From JAHJTW01 sp964545545 (lineage in GTDB: Bacteria > Krumholzibacteriota > Krumholzibacteriia > LZORAL124-64-63): DNA of 64,000 nucleotides. The stretch's first letter is position 1. The number at the start of each line of letters is the position of its first letter. This document shows positions 44,138-53,005 of this stretch, one piece after another. The translations under genes were made by a program, and so were the position numbers. The stretch is taken from NCBI GenBank assembly GCA_964545545.1, contig CAZJGK010000001.1:38957-102956 (forward strand), read 5' to 3'. Below the pieces are notes generated by a model. It had not been told where the DNA came from. It did not search any database and saw nothing but the letters and a program-made list of their open reading frames with translations.

Positions 44138-45811
44138 CTATTTGATTATGATGCATCGCTTCCACTCTGTCCGGCCATGGGCCTCCAGCGAATAGAGATA
44201 GATGCCGCTGGGAAGTCCCTGGGCATCCAGGGTCACGTGCTGCATCTCCTTGGCTGAAGCCTCGCTGGCGACCGTGCGCAGGCAGCGGCCGCGGACATCG
44301 TACAAACGCAGGGTCACTTCGCCGGCCTCGGCAACCCGGTAGGAAATCCGGGTTGAATTCCGGAAGGGATTGGGCGCGTTCTGGTCCAGTTCGATCATCT
44401 GTTCGGAGACCTTCGGTCCATCCGGTACGGCGGAAACATCGATGAAACCCGCTCTCTGCAGGCCGGCCCGGATATCCGCGTTCCCCATCATCCGGTCCCA
44501 GATGCCCCCGTTGAGATAGTTCTCGATCATGATGACGATGGGACCCTCATCGATCCCCAGGTAGTCCGAGCCCCACCAGAACTGGGTGAGGTTGAACGCA
44601 TCCTTGAAACCATACTTCCCCCAGAGCATGGAGCCGTAGTTGTCGTACATGTTATGCAGAGCGGGCAGGACGATCTCGGGCGCAAAGGCGATGGAACCCG
44701 CCGCCGCGGTGGGGGTGATCGTCCCGTTGTCGTTCTGGGCCGGGGGGGCGCCGTGGGCCAGGTAGCCGCCGGGATCGTCCGAGGCCGTCAGGCCCCACAG
44801 GTCCGCGCCGTAGCCGGCCCAGCCACTGGGATTGGCGATGCAGTATTCCCGGGCGGCAATGGTCGCCCGGCGGGAATTCTCGAAATAATCGATGCCGTGC
44901 AGACGCATATACGCGTCCCTCAGGTCACGAAAATCAATCCAGCAGTGGGAATACTGATGGCCGAACAGCGGCGGAAAGTTCACATAGATCTGGCCGTATT
45001 GCAGGCTCCAGTTGTAACCGCTCGTCCAGTAGGCCCAGGTATAATCGGGGACCGGATGGGTGGGCGAACCCAGGGCCAACAGGTACAGGACCATGGCCTC
45101 GTTGTACCCCACCCAGGTGCCGTAACCGCTGAAACCCGTGTTCGGCTTCCAGCCCATGCGGATGCCGTTGCCGCCGTTGCGAACGAACTCCCAGTCCACG
45201 CGGTAGTACAGGGAATCCGAAAGGGCCCGCACCTCGACCTCGCCGGGATCCTCGCCGGTGAAGTACTGCTTGGCGTCGATGACACCGGCCATGAGCAGGG
45301 CCGTGTCGATGGTTGACAATTCCGAGCTCCAGGTTCTCAGGCCGGAATTGATATCCAGGAAATGGTAGAACAGGCCCTTGTAGCCGTTCGTATTGTATTC
45401 GGTGTCGCCCTGGGGTCCGTTCCACAGGGTCTGCATGCCCAGCAGGATGCGGTCGCGTCCCTCGCTGCGGGATATCCAGCCGTGGTCGATGGCGATGCAG
45501 ATGGCGGTGATGCCGAAACCCTGGGCTGCGATGCTGCAGGCGGACCCGGGCTGGCTGCGGTCCCGGATCAACCCATTGACCGGATTGGCCTCGTCCCAGA
45601 AGTACAGGAAGCCCGTGCGCTGCAGGCTGTCCAGCAAGGCCTCGTCCGTCAGGGATTTCAGGGCGGGAACTGTCAGGCTACGCTGCGAATTCCCGGCGAG
45701 GACAGGGCCGGCCGACGACCCGATCAGGAACAGGGCGACCAGCAGTCCCAGCCTGATCCTGCTCCCCGATAGACCGTGCATCCCACCATGATATGTCGTT
45801 TGCTTGATCAC
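44138..45811 (-). CDS. Secreted glycoamylase-family glycoside hydrolase (GH144/beta-1,2-glucanase-like) with T9SS-type tail
   Basis: 557 residues. Signal peptide ends near PVLAGN (about residue 40). The catalytic part (about 50-470) is an (alpha/alpha)6 fold of the glycoamylase Pfam family: FLYFWDEANPVNGLIRDRS, GFGITAICIAIDHGW, NGYKGLFYHFLD, ELSTIDTALLMAG, FGHQYSHCWIDFRD, WGLTASDDPGGY, and APEIVLPAL. Characterised relatives are GH144 endo-beta-1,2-glucanases; the same domain sits inside cyclic beta-1,2-glucan synthase. The last 85 residues (LDQNAPNPFRNSTRISY onward) are an FlgD/T9SS-type sorting domain, so it should act at the surface. It is the last gene of the LacI-headed operon. Linkage specificity is inferred. 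Confidence 0.85.
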   Translation of the reverse strand: MIKQTTYHGGMHGLSGSRIRLGLLVALFLIGSSAGPVLAGNSQRSLTVPALKSLTDEALLDSLQRTGFLYFWDEANPVNGLIRDRSQPGSACSIAAQGFGITAICIAIDHGWISRSEGRDRILLGMQTLWNGPQGDTEYNTNGYKGLFYHFLDINSGLRTWSSELSTIDTALLMAGVIDAKQYFTGEDPGEVEVRALSDSLYYRVDWEFVRNGGNGIRMGWKPNTGFSGYGTWVGYNEAMVLYLLALGSPTHPVPDYTWAYWTSGYNWSLQYGQIYVNFPPLFGHQYSHCWIDFRDLRDAYMRLHGIDYFENSRRATIAAREYCIANPSGWAGYGADLWGLTASDDPGGYLAHGAPPAQNDNGTITPTAAAGSIAFAPEIVLPALHNMYDNYGSMLWGKYGFKDAFNLTQFWWGSDYLGIDEGPIVIMIENYLNGGIWDRMMGNADIRAGLQRAGFIDVSAVPDGPKVSEQMIELDQNAPNPFRNSTRISYRVAEAGEVTLRLYDVRGRCLRTVASEASAKEMQHVTLDAQGLPSGIYLYSLEAHGRTEWKRCIIIK

Positions 45812-45863
45812 CTGTTGTTGCTCCTCGTGCTTGCCATCATGGTGCCCCCTTGCGGTGCCTCGC

Positions 45864-46874
45864 CTAGAACTTGACGACCATGGTCACCCTGTGCGTACTG
45901 CCCAGGTGGTCATGGTTGGCCCACGCGTAGTTGACTTCGTAATTCGATTTTCCCAGCTCGCCGTTGACCCCGAAACCCAGGGTCAGCCCCAGTTCCCCAT
46001 CGGTCTGGAACAAGGTCTGGTATCCGCCCCGCAGGGCAAACAGCCGCCACATCGTCCACTCCAGACCTATGTTCATGCTTTCGCTGTTGTCGTTGGGATG
46101 AATTCCTTCGACCAGGAACAGGAAGGAGGAATTCTCGCCAGCCTGGACGGGAAAGCTCAGGCCGATCCGGAAAATGCCCGGCAGAGGGAACTGATCGGTG
46201 GATTGTTCTCCCGGCAGGGCGCTGTTGTCGCCGTAGGACGATGGGTCGGGGTCGAACTGGATGCCGAGCCCCCGTCCCGAGTAGCTGGACCGCGTGCCCA
46301 GGTTGGCCAGGCTGAAGGCCATCAATGCGCCGCCTTCGGTAAGACGGTAGGTCGTGCCCAGGTTGAAGGTCACCATCTTGTCCGAAACCGTCCAGATGCG
46401 TTCGGTAACGTAGTTCGCCTGGATCCCCGCCGAGAACCGGCTGGTGATCTGTTTGCCGAAGCCCACGCCCAGGGCCACGTTGGAAACCGTATAGCTTTCT
46501 CCGGTCCCCAGGGGCCGGTCCACCGTGCGCACGTCGATGTTCCCGGAGTTGAGAGCCGTGACGCTTACCAGAAAGTTGCCGACGCCGGCGACCGGCAAGC
46601 CCATGGCGACATAATCAAGGCTGATGCCCTCGAACCAGATGGCGCGGGAATACTGGACCACGGACTGGTCGATGAGCCCCAGGGCACCGATGTTGTAGTA
46701 GACGGCCTCGATACCGCCGGGCAGGGCCGAGCCGGCATTACCGACGGCCGTGCCCCGGGCGCTGGGCTCGATGCGCAAAAAGGTGCCGATGGTGCTCCCT
46801 ACCTGGGTCTGGGCAAGGGCGCCGCCTGCGGCGCCGCTTGCGAGAATCACCAGGGCCAGGACAACTTTTCTCAT
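45864..46874 (-). CDS. PorV/PorQ-family outer-membrane barrel
   Basis: 336 residues with a signal peptide ending ALAQ. The PorV/PorQ (UPF0164-like) start is diagnostic: FLRIEPSARGTAVGNAGSA and AVYYNIGALGLI. It continues with the FadL-like barrel strands VQYSRAIWFEGISLDYVAMG and ALGVGFGKQITSRFSAGIQA, and ends in RVTMVVKF, with a terminal Phe. PorV carries T9SS substrates to the attachment complex in Bacteroidetes. Its place directly after the secreted partner of the TonB receptor, which has a T9SS-type tail, and before the tagged hydrolase suggests it helps sort these proteins. That role is inference. Confidence 0.88.
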   Translation of the reverse strand: MRKVVLALVILASGAAGGALAQTQVGSTIGTFLRIEPSARGTAVGNAGSALPGGIEAVYYNIGALGLIDQSVVQYSRAIWFEGISLDYVAMGLPVAGVGNFLVSVTALNSGNIDVRTVDRPLGTGESYTVSNVALGVGFGKQITSRFSAGIQANYVTERIWTVSDKMVTFNLGTTYRLTEGGALMAFSLANLGTRSSYSGRGLGIQFDPDPSSYGDNSALPGEQSTDQFPLPGIFRIGLSFPVQAGENSSFLFLVEGIHPNDNSESMNIGLEWTMWRLFALRGGYQTLFQTDGELGLTLGFGVNGELGKSNYEVNYAWANHDHLGSTHRVTMVVKF

Positions 46875-46920
46875 TTCTTTCCCCGTGTCGTGTCGTCTGG
46901 ACGCGTCAAACTGTTTCCCC

Positions 46921-49900
46921 CTACTTCACGATCGCAAATTTTCCGGTGGCCGTGCCGGCCGCACCACCGTCCACATGGAAGATGTAGAGCCCGGGCGCCA
47001 CATCCAGCAGGTCCTTGGTCCGCAGGTCCCAGGCCACGTAACCGTCGTTGGAGCCGTCGTGGTGCAGGGTCTGCACGAGTTCGCCCAGCAGGTTGTAGAT
47101 GCGGATGGTGCACCGGGCCGGCAATCCACGGAACTCGATCCGCCGCTCACCGCGGCCCGAAACGGCGAACCGCTCGGGCTCGAAACTCGCCGAGGCCATA
47201 TAAGGATTGGGCACCACATAGGGGGCCATCGGCTTGCTGGCGAGTTTGGGGTCGATGAACGCCCCCTTGGTGGAAAAGGCGAAGACATCATCGGACGAGA
47301 AGGGGCGGATGAGCTTCAGCTCGTAGACATCGCCTTCGCCCGGCAAAATGGTGGGGACCCCGTCAACACCGTCGATCTCGAACCTCCAGGTCACGATGGG
47401 GGTGGCGGGATCGGATTCCAGGTAGGTGACAACATCGATCAACTCGTTCATGTCGCTGAGCGTGTTGTCGCCGTTGCGATCGCGGAAACGGAAATCGAGC
47501 TGCCGGTCTCCATCCACGGAGTGGGCGATGACCGTGAATTTGGCCGGGGTCGCCGTGAACGGATAGCCTCCGAGGGACGTATCCACGACGCTGTCGTAAA
47601 AACGCAGGGTGATATCGTCCGGGAAACCAGGCCGGACCTGGTTGATCGACAGCACTTCCTGGTACGAAACCTTGATCAGGGCATCGGTGGCGCTGCCGGA
47701 TTGCAGGCCGGTGCCCGCCGAATCGATGCTCACCGTCTCGGGTGTCTGCACGATAGGCAACAGGCCTTCTCCCACCGGCCCGATGCCTTGTCCGATCAGG
47801 TCCCGGCCCGTCTCGAACAGGACCTCGCCGGTGGTCACATCCGTCAGGAGGTACTGGGAGGCGCGCAGACTGTCCGGATGCGGGGTGGTGAAGCTGATCT
47901 GGAAGTCGTGATTATCGGGGACCTCGTTGGAGTTGACCACGGTGATGGCCAAGGCGCCCGTGCCCCGGCCCGCCACCTGGTCGGCCTCCTCCGCGGTGGC
48001 CGGCATATAGCCCAGGACCCGCGGCTCGGGGCGTACGGCCACCACGTTGACAGGCAAGACCAGCCCCCCGCGCGGTGTCCGCGAAGGAGCGATGGCGTTC
48101 TCCGACGGATAAAAATTGAACTTGGCATCCGTGGACCCGAAATCATACGCCGTCACCGCGTAATAATACTGCTGTCCGTTGGTCACGCCGTGATCCGTCC
48201 AGGTGTGGGTCAGCCCGGTCTCCGCGCCCAGGTAATAGGCCACCCCCTCGATGGTCAGGTCCGAGAACCCGCTGTGCCCGTCGATGCGGTCGAACTGGGC
48301 GATGGGCTTGCCGTTGCCCAACGGACCGCTGCCCGTCCCGGTCGTGATGACCTGGGGATCGCGGAAGTCCGGGTCGGTCGATCGGTAGATGCGGTAACCC
48401 TCGAAATCGTACTCCCCCGTCACGGGATCGGCGCCCCGCTCAGCGACGTCGTTCCACGACAGCCGGATCTGGCCGTCCCCGGTCTCCGCCGTGAGTGTGG
48501 GCACATGCGGAGGGACGGCGAACCGGTAGTTGGCGTTGTAGATCTGCTGAACGGTCTGGGTGTTGCGCGACAACTCCTCCAGGCTCGCGCCGTAGGCCAG
48601 GGCCAGGCTGAAGCGTTCGGTCTGCCCGGCGTCGAGGCGGAAGGGGCCCGAGGCGAACAGGAAGCCGATGTTGTAGTTCGAGGCCAGCGGCGGGTCGAAC
48701 CGCGACGCCGAATCCGGATTGGCGAACTGGGTGTACAATCGCTCCGGCCAGTTGTGGTTGTCGGTGAAGAAAACGATGCCGTCGGTTTCCTGGTTGGGAT
48801 TGTTCTGGCCCGGGCGGATGCGGTTGAGCTTGAATCCCGTCAGGCCGATCTGGTCCGATTCGTTCAGGTCGGTGCGGTCGAAATTCGGTTCCCCGGCGGT
48901 GGGGATGCCGTCGCCTTCGCCGCTGTCATGCGTATCCGGGAGCCCGTCGGCGCCCACGTCGTGATTCTCCACCGTCCAGTCCATATCCTCGTCGCCGGTC
49001 CACCACAGCCCCGCACGATAGGCCGGCGTGTCGACGACCGGGCCGTACACCGCTTCGAACCGTGCCTGATTGTAATTGGCCGCCACATAGGACAGGATCT
49101 GGTCCTCGCCGACGAGCATGGTGCCGGGCCCGCTGTCCCGCCGCTCGTCCGTGATGCCGTCCTGGTCGTTGTCGATATGGTCGGTCGGATTGCCCGGGGT
49201 CTCCATGTAGGCATAACCGAGATAACCCGTGGTGGCGCAGGATCCCGTCAGGTCCCGACCGTGGCCGCCGTTGTCCCAGGTGTAGACCAGATTGATCCGC
49301 TGATTGTTGAAGACATCCTGGTAGTAGGCGTTGTCGTCGTCGGATTCGTAGATGCCGTCGCACGACAGGGCCGAACCGCCCACGCCGGAATCCATGTACA
49401 GGCCGAAAATGATGTTGTCGTCGTAGTCGGTGGTGCCCTCGTTGGTGATGTCGTAGTGCCAGAAGATCACGTTGCGCGCCTGGGGATTCGCCCACTGGAA
49501 GCCGCGCACCTCGATGCGCAGGCCCAGCCCGTGACGGGTGGAATCGCGGCTGTCGGGATAGAACGGCCAGGCGTCGTAGTAATCGTCGTCCATGACCGAA
49601 TAGCTTTCCTGGTCGGCAACGATCTGCTTGCCGAAATAACCGTTCCAGGAACCGGGCCACCCGGGATCGCTGGCTTCATCCAGGCGGTCCGGCCAAAAAT
49701 CCGGCCAGGTGCGCGGATCGTTGCTCATGGCGGGGGAACGGCCGGAATTGATGCCGGGATCGGGCTGGAAATAGCCCGGCCGAGGCTCGAAGCGCATGAC
49801 CCGGTTGTAGTAGGGACTCGTGCCCTGCCGCTCCCGGAAGCCCGTTTCCATGATGTACGCTTCGGCGCCGTCAGCCTGGTTGACCTTGGCCAGGACGAAC

Positions 49901-50262
49901 GGCGTGATCCCGTCGCTGTAGTTCATCCCGCTGCCCTTGGGCACCTCGACGGAGTGGAACACGCTCAGGTCGACATTGCCGGGATCCCGCGGGTAATCCC
50001 CCACCATGCCGTAGTTCCAGAAAACCGTGCGCACGTTGTTGGCGTCGTGCTGGCCGGCCCGTTCGGCATCCTCCCGCCCCCGCTCGGCCTTGGGCACCGG
50101 CGTCACCACGCCCGCGAACGACCCGGCAGGTACGATCGACATGCCCAGGCTCCCGGCCAGGATCATCAGCATGGCTGGCGCCATACCCAACCATGCGCTC
50201 AATTTGCTCGTGCATCCGGTCAAGCAATTCCCCTTCACGCTACGGTTCCGCCAGGAGGTCAT
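46921..50262 (-). CDS. Large secreted protein with T9SS-type C-terminal domain, partner of the TonB receptor
   Basis: About 1113 residues from ATG 50262, preceded by GGGGGG and overlapping the receptor stop (TGATG). An N-terminal signal segment (about 30-55) is followed by a long strand-rich region (for example NVIFWHYDITNEGTTDYDDN, DNDQDGITDERRDSG), a fibronectin III-like domain around residue 620 (IRLSWNDVAERGADPVTGEY), and a C-terminal FlgD/T9SS-like domain from about 1030 (CTIRIYNLLGELVQTLHHDG, ending GKFAIVK). No catalytic motif is recognised. Its strict coupling to the receptor suggests a SusD-like or surface-binding role, although it is not SusD. Function unknown. Confidence 0.82.
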   Translation of the reverse strand: MTSWRNRSVKGNCLTGCTSKLSAWLGMAPAMLMILAGSLGMSIVPAGSFAGVVTPVPKAERGREDAERAGQHDANNVRTVFWNYGMVGDYPRDPGNVDLSVFHSVEVPKGSGMNYSDGITPFVLAKVNQADGAEAYIMETGFRERQGTSPYYNRVMRFEPRPGYFQPDPGINSGRSPAMSNDPRTWPDFWPDRLDEASDPGWPGSWNGYFGKQIVADQESYSVMDDDYYDAWPFYPDSRDSTRHGLGLRIEVRGFQWANPQARNVIFWHYDITNEGTTDYDDNIIFGLYMDSGVGGSALSCDGIYESDDDNAYYQDVFNNQRINLVYTWDNGGHGRDLTGSCATTGYLGYAYMETPGNPTDHIDNDQDGITDERRDSGPGTMLVGEDQILSYVAANYNQARFEAVYGPVVDTPAYRAGLWWTGDEDMDWTVENHDVGADGLPDTHDSGEGDGIPTAGEPNFDRTDLNESDQIGLTGFKLNRIRPGQNNPNQETDGIVFFTDNHNWPERLYTQFANPDSASRFDPPLASNYNIGFLFASGPFRLDAGQTERFSLALAYGASLEELSRNTQTVQQIYNANYRFAVPPHVPTLTAETGDGQIRLSWNDVAERGADPVTGEYDFEGYRIYRSTDPDFRDPQVITTGTGSGPLGNGKPIAQFDRIDGHSGFSDLTIEGVAYYLGAETGLTHTWTDHGVTNGQQYYYAVTAYDFGSTDAKFNFYPSENAIAPSRTPRGGLVLPVNVVAVRPEPRVLGYMPATAEEADQVAGRGTGALAITVVNSNEVPDNHDFQISFTTPHPDSLRASQYLLTDVTTGEVLFETGRDLIGQGIGPVGEGLLPIVQTPETVSIDSAGTGLQSGSATDALIKVSYQEVLSINQVRPGFPDDITLRFYDSVVDTSLGGYPFTATPAKFTVIAHSVDGDRQLDFRFRDRNGDNTLSDMNELIDVVTYLESDPATPIVTWRFEIDGVDGVPTILPGEGDVYELKLIRPFSSDDVFAFSTKGAFIDPKLASKPMAPYVVPNPYMASASFEPERFAVSGRGERRIEFRGLPARCTIRIYNLLGELVQTLHHDGSNDGYVAWDLRTKDLLDVAPGLYIFHVDGGAAGTATGKFAIVK

Positions 50263-52952
50263 CACGATCCCCCCAGGCTCCACCGCACACCGAACTCGAT
50301 GCGCCGTGGAGGGTAGAAACGGGTCGGATCCCGCAGGGCTATTTCCTCGCTGGGACTCACCGTGCGGGAATAGTATGGACTGCCGGTGGTGGCAAAAACG
50401 GGTCCGTTGAAGAACCGTGAATCGAACAGGTTGAACACGCGCAGGAATACGCCGCCTGCGCCGATGGTCTTTTCCGCGCGCAGATCGACCAGGAGGCCCG
50501 AGGGCTTGCGGCCCGAGTTGGTTTCGCTGCTGAAGCCGAAGGCCGCCTCGCTCACCGGCGTGTAGGGCTGTCCGCTGGCGAACTTGGCCACCGCACTGAG
50601 GGAATAATCGCCGGATTTGTTGATCGCCGCGGTGAGGTTGACGGTATGCCGCTGGTCCCAGTTGAACGGGGCGAGGCGGGGCCGGGGATCCTCGCCGGCC
50701 GCGGCACGGTTGGCGGTTTCGCTGGGGTCGCTGGAATTCCCCAGGGCCTGCTGCCAGGTGTAATCCAAAGCGAGGCTGAAAGGCCCCACCTGGCGGTGAT
50801 CGATGGACAGGGTCACTCCGAGGGCATTGCCGAAATCGACGTTTGTCAGGCGCGTGTACTCGGCTCCCGTATAGGTTTCCACGAACTCCACGCCCAGCAA
50901 CTGCCGGATATCCTTGTAGTAGATGGTCAAATCGAAACCGAGGTCGGGCGTCAGAATCTGCTTGTAGCCGGCCTCGTACTGCACGGTTTCCTCGGGCTTG
51001 ACGTCCGGATTGCCCATGAGTCCGTACCGGACCTGGCCAGCCTGCAGGCGGGCCAGGATATCGTAGTTGGAATTGGTGAACATGGTCCCCACCGAGGGGA
51101 ACTGGTGGAAGTGACCGTAGGCGAAATGGATGGCCGCCTTGTCCTCGATGGGATAGGCCACACCCAGACGCGGCGAGACCGTGGCCTTGGCCGAAGTACT
51201 CTGGGGGTGTGACTCGGGCGCGCCGTCGATGGCGTTGGCCGGATTGGCCAGGTCGCTGGGGATGGTCGACCGCGAATCGAAATAGTCCAGGCGCAACCCG
51301 AAACGCAGGATCAGGTTCTTGTTCTCCATCTGGTCCTGGATGTAGGCCGCACCCATCAGCGGGTGATAAGTGGCGGGCTCCGGGTAGTCCGGCGGTTGGT
51401 TGACGTGGCGAACGAGGGTCCCTTCCCCGTAGGTGAAGTAGACGTCGTTGCCGAACTGGACCGCCGGCAGGCTGAGTTCCAGTCCCGTCTTCATCTGGTG
51501 CGCCTGGTTGAGCTGACTGACCACCGAACCCTTCATGAGCCAGGCGTTGGTTTTCTGCCGGTAATGATTCAACTGCACGCCCTGGTAGAACCAGTCGCCA
51601 AGGTTGGTGGAAGAGTCGAGCTGAGGCGTCTCGTCGTACCGCACATCGGAGCTATCAGCATAGACATGGTCCGTGTAGTCGAAGTAGTTCTGTCTGACGC
51701 TCAGATCCAGGAAGGTCGAAGCACCCAGGGTCTGGGTCAGGTCCAGTCCGTGGGAAATCGAGAACGACCGCTGGATGGACAACCCGTCCGGCATGTAGCG
51801 GAACTGGTAGTTCTGCGGACGCCCCTTGCGCGCGCTGACAACCGCCTGGTAACTCAGCTTGGTGTTGGTCAGGGCGTTGCTGGCGACCTTGCACACCCCC
51901 GACCACTCGTTGTTGTAGCTCAGGGGCATGCGCTTGCCGTCTCCGGTGGCCACGAACGGGCTGCCCTGGACGGTCGGGTCTTCCACGTTGTCGGTGGGAT
52001 TGAAGCGTCGCTCGGCATAGATGTAGTCCTGGAATAGATAGCGCCGACCGCTGATCAGGAAGGTCGTCCTGGCCAGAGGCAGGGGACCGCTGAGGGTCAT
52101 CTGGTAACTCTGGGTTCCCGTCAGGTGGGGCGTATCGTCCGTCAACCGCTTCTTCGCCCGACCAGGGAAAAAGAACCCGCCGTCATAGATTTCGCCCTCG
52201 GCCTGGAACTTCTCGGTCCCCTGTTTGAGCACGGCGTTGACCACCCCGCTCATGGCCTGCCCGTATTCCGCATCGAAGGTTCCGCTGATCACCTGCACTT
52301 CCTGCAGCAGGGAACGGTCGATCTTGAGGCTCGAGGAGTTGTCGAACGCGTTGTTCACGCTCACGCCGTCCACCTGGTACTGGACCTCGTCCTTGCGCCC
52401 ACCGCGGAAATGGCCTTCGACCACACCCGCCTGGAGGTTGACGACATCATCCAGATCCTGAACCGGAAGCTGTTCGATCTCCTTGCTGCTGAGGTTGGAC
52501 TGGGAACTCGTTATCTTCAGGTCGACCGGCGGCCGCTTGGCCACGACCACCACTTCGGCGGCCTTCAGGGTGGTGTTCCCCATCTTGAATTCGATCCGCA
52601 TGGTCTTGTCGGCCGAGACCAGGACGCCGGTGATGGTCACCGGGTTGAAACCCAGCCGGCTGGCCTTCACGTCGTAGGTGCCGGGGGGAAGGTTGAGAAT
52701 GGTGAATTCCCCCTGGGCGTTGGCATACGCGCCCAGGCGCAGGCCCACCACCTGGACGGTGGCCGCCACCACCGGCCGCCCCTCCTGATCGGTCACCGTC
52801 CCGGCTATGCTTCCGGTGGTCCCGGCCTGCAAAGTGGGTGCAACAAAGACAAGACAGCAGACGGCAACCAATGCCGCCGTCCACCAGCGCCCGGGAAAAT
52901 GGTTTCTTGCCCCCACGCTCATCACCAGGTTGCCGCCTCCGGTTGAAATCAT
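50262..52952 (-). CDS. TonB-dependent receptor (SusC/RagA-like) with carboxypeptidase regulatory-like N-domain
   Basis: About 896 residues. After a signal segment (about 22-42, ending TLQAG) there is a carboxypeptidase-D-like Ig domain (about 43-125, GSIAGTVTDQEGRPVVAATV and LPPGTYDVKASRLG), then the plug (about 130-260, LPVQDLDDVVNLQAGVV, YQVDGVSVNNAFD, GTFDAEYGQAMSGVVNAV), then a 22-stranded barrel ending FGVRWSLGGS. It drives energy-coupled uptake across the outer membrane. I chose ATG 52952, GGGGGA upstream; a start about ten codons later is possible. It is coupled by TGATG to the 1113-residue protein. Substrate is inferred from neighbours to be a beta-glucan oligosaccharide. Confidence 0.93.
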   Translation of the reverse strand: MISTGGGNLVMSVGARNHFPGRWWTAALVAVCCLVFVAPTLQAGTTGSIAGTVTDQEGRPVVAATVQVVGLRLGAYANAQGEFTILNLPPGTYDVKASRLGFNPVTITGVLVSADKTMRIEFKMGNTTLKAAEVVVVAKRPPVDLKITSSQSNLSSKEIEQLPVQDLDDVVNLQAGVVEGHFRGGRKDEVQYQVDGVSVNNAFDNSSSLKIDRSLLQEVQVISGTFDAEYGQAMSGVVNAVLKQGTEKFQAEGEIYDGGFFFPGRAKKRLTDDTPHLTGTQSYQMTLSGPLPLARTTFLISGRRYLFQDYIYAERRFNPTDNVEDPTVQGSPFVATGDGKRMPLSYNNEWSGVCKVASNALTNTKLSYQAVVSARKGRPQNYQFRYMPDGLSIQRSFSISHGLDLTQTLGASTFLDLSVRQNYFDYTDHVYADSSDVRYDETPQLDSSTNLGDWFYQGVQLNHYRQKTNAWLMKGSVVSQLNQAHQMKTGLELSLPAVQFGNDVYFTYGEGTLVRHVNQPPDYPEPATYHPLMGAAYIQDQMENKNLILRFGLRLDYFDSRSTIPSDLANPANAIDGAPESHPQSTSAKATVSPRLGVAYPIEDKAAIHFAYGHFHQFPSVGTMFTNSNYDILARLQAGQVRYGLMGNPDVKPEETVQYEAGYKQILTPDLGFDLTIYYKDIRQLLGVEFVETYTGAEYTRLTNVDFGNALGVTLSIDHRQVGPFSLALDYTWQQALGNSSDPSETANRAAAGEDPRPRLAPFNWDQRHTVNLTAAINKSGDYSLSAVAKFASGQPYTPVSEAAFGFSSETNSGRKPSGLLVDLRAEKTIGAGGVFLRVFNLFDSRFFNGPVFATTGSPYYSRTVSPSEEIALRDPTRFYPPRRIEFGVRWSLGGS

Positions 52953-53005
52953 GATTCCCCCGCCGGTGGAGGAGCCGTCGGCCCACTCCACCGGCAAGCG
53001 GGATA

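Noticed and set aside
46750..50316. Plus-strand open frame of about 1188 codons antisense to the 1113-residue secreted protein
   Set aside because: Translation is low-complexity (Val, Arg, Gly, His-rich) and the opposite strand has a signal peptide, an Ig-like domain, a sorting domain and coupled reading-frame starts.
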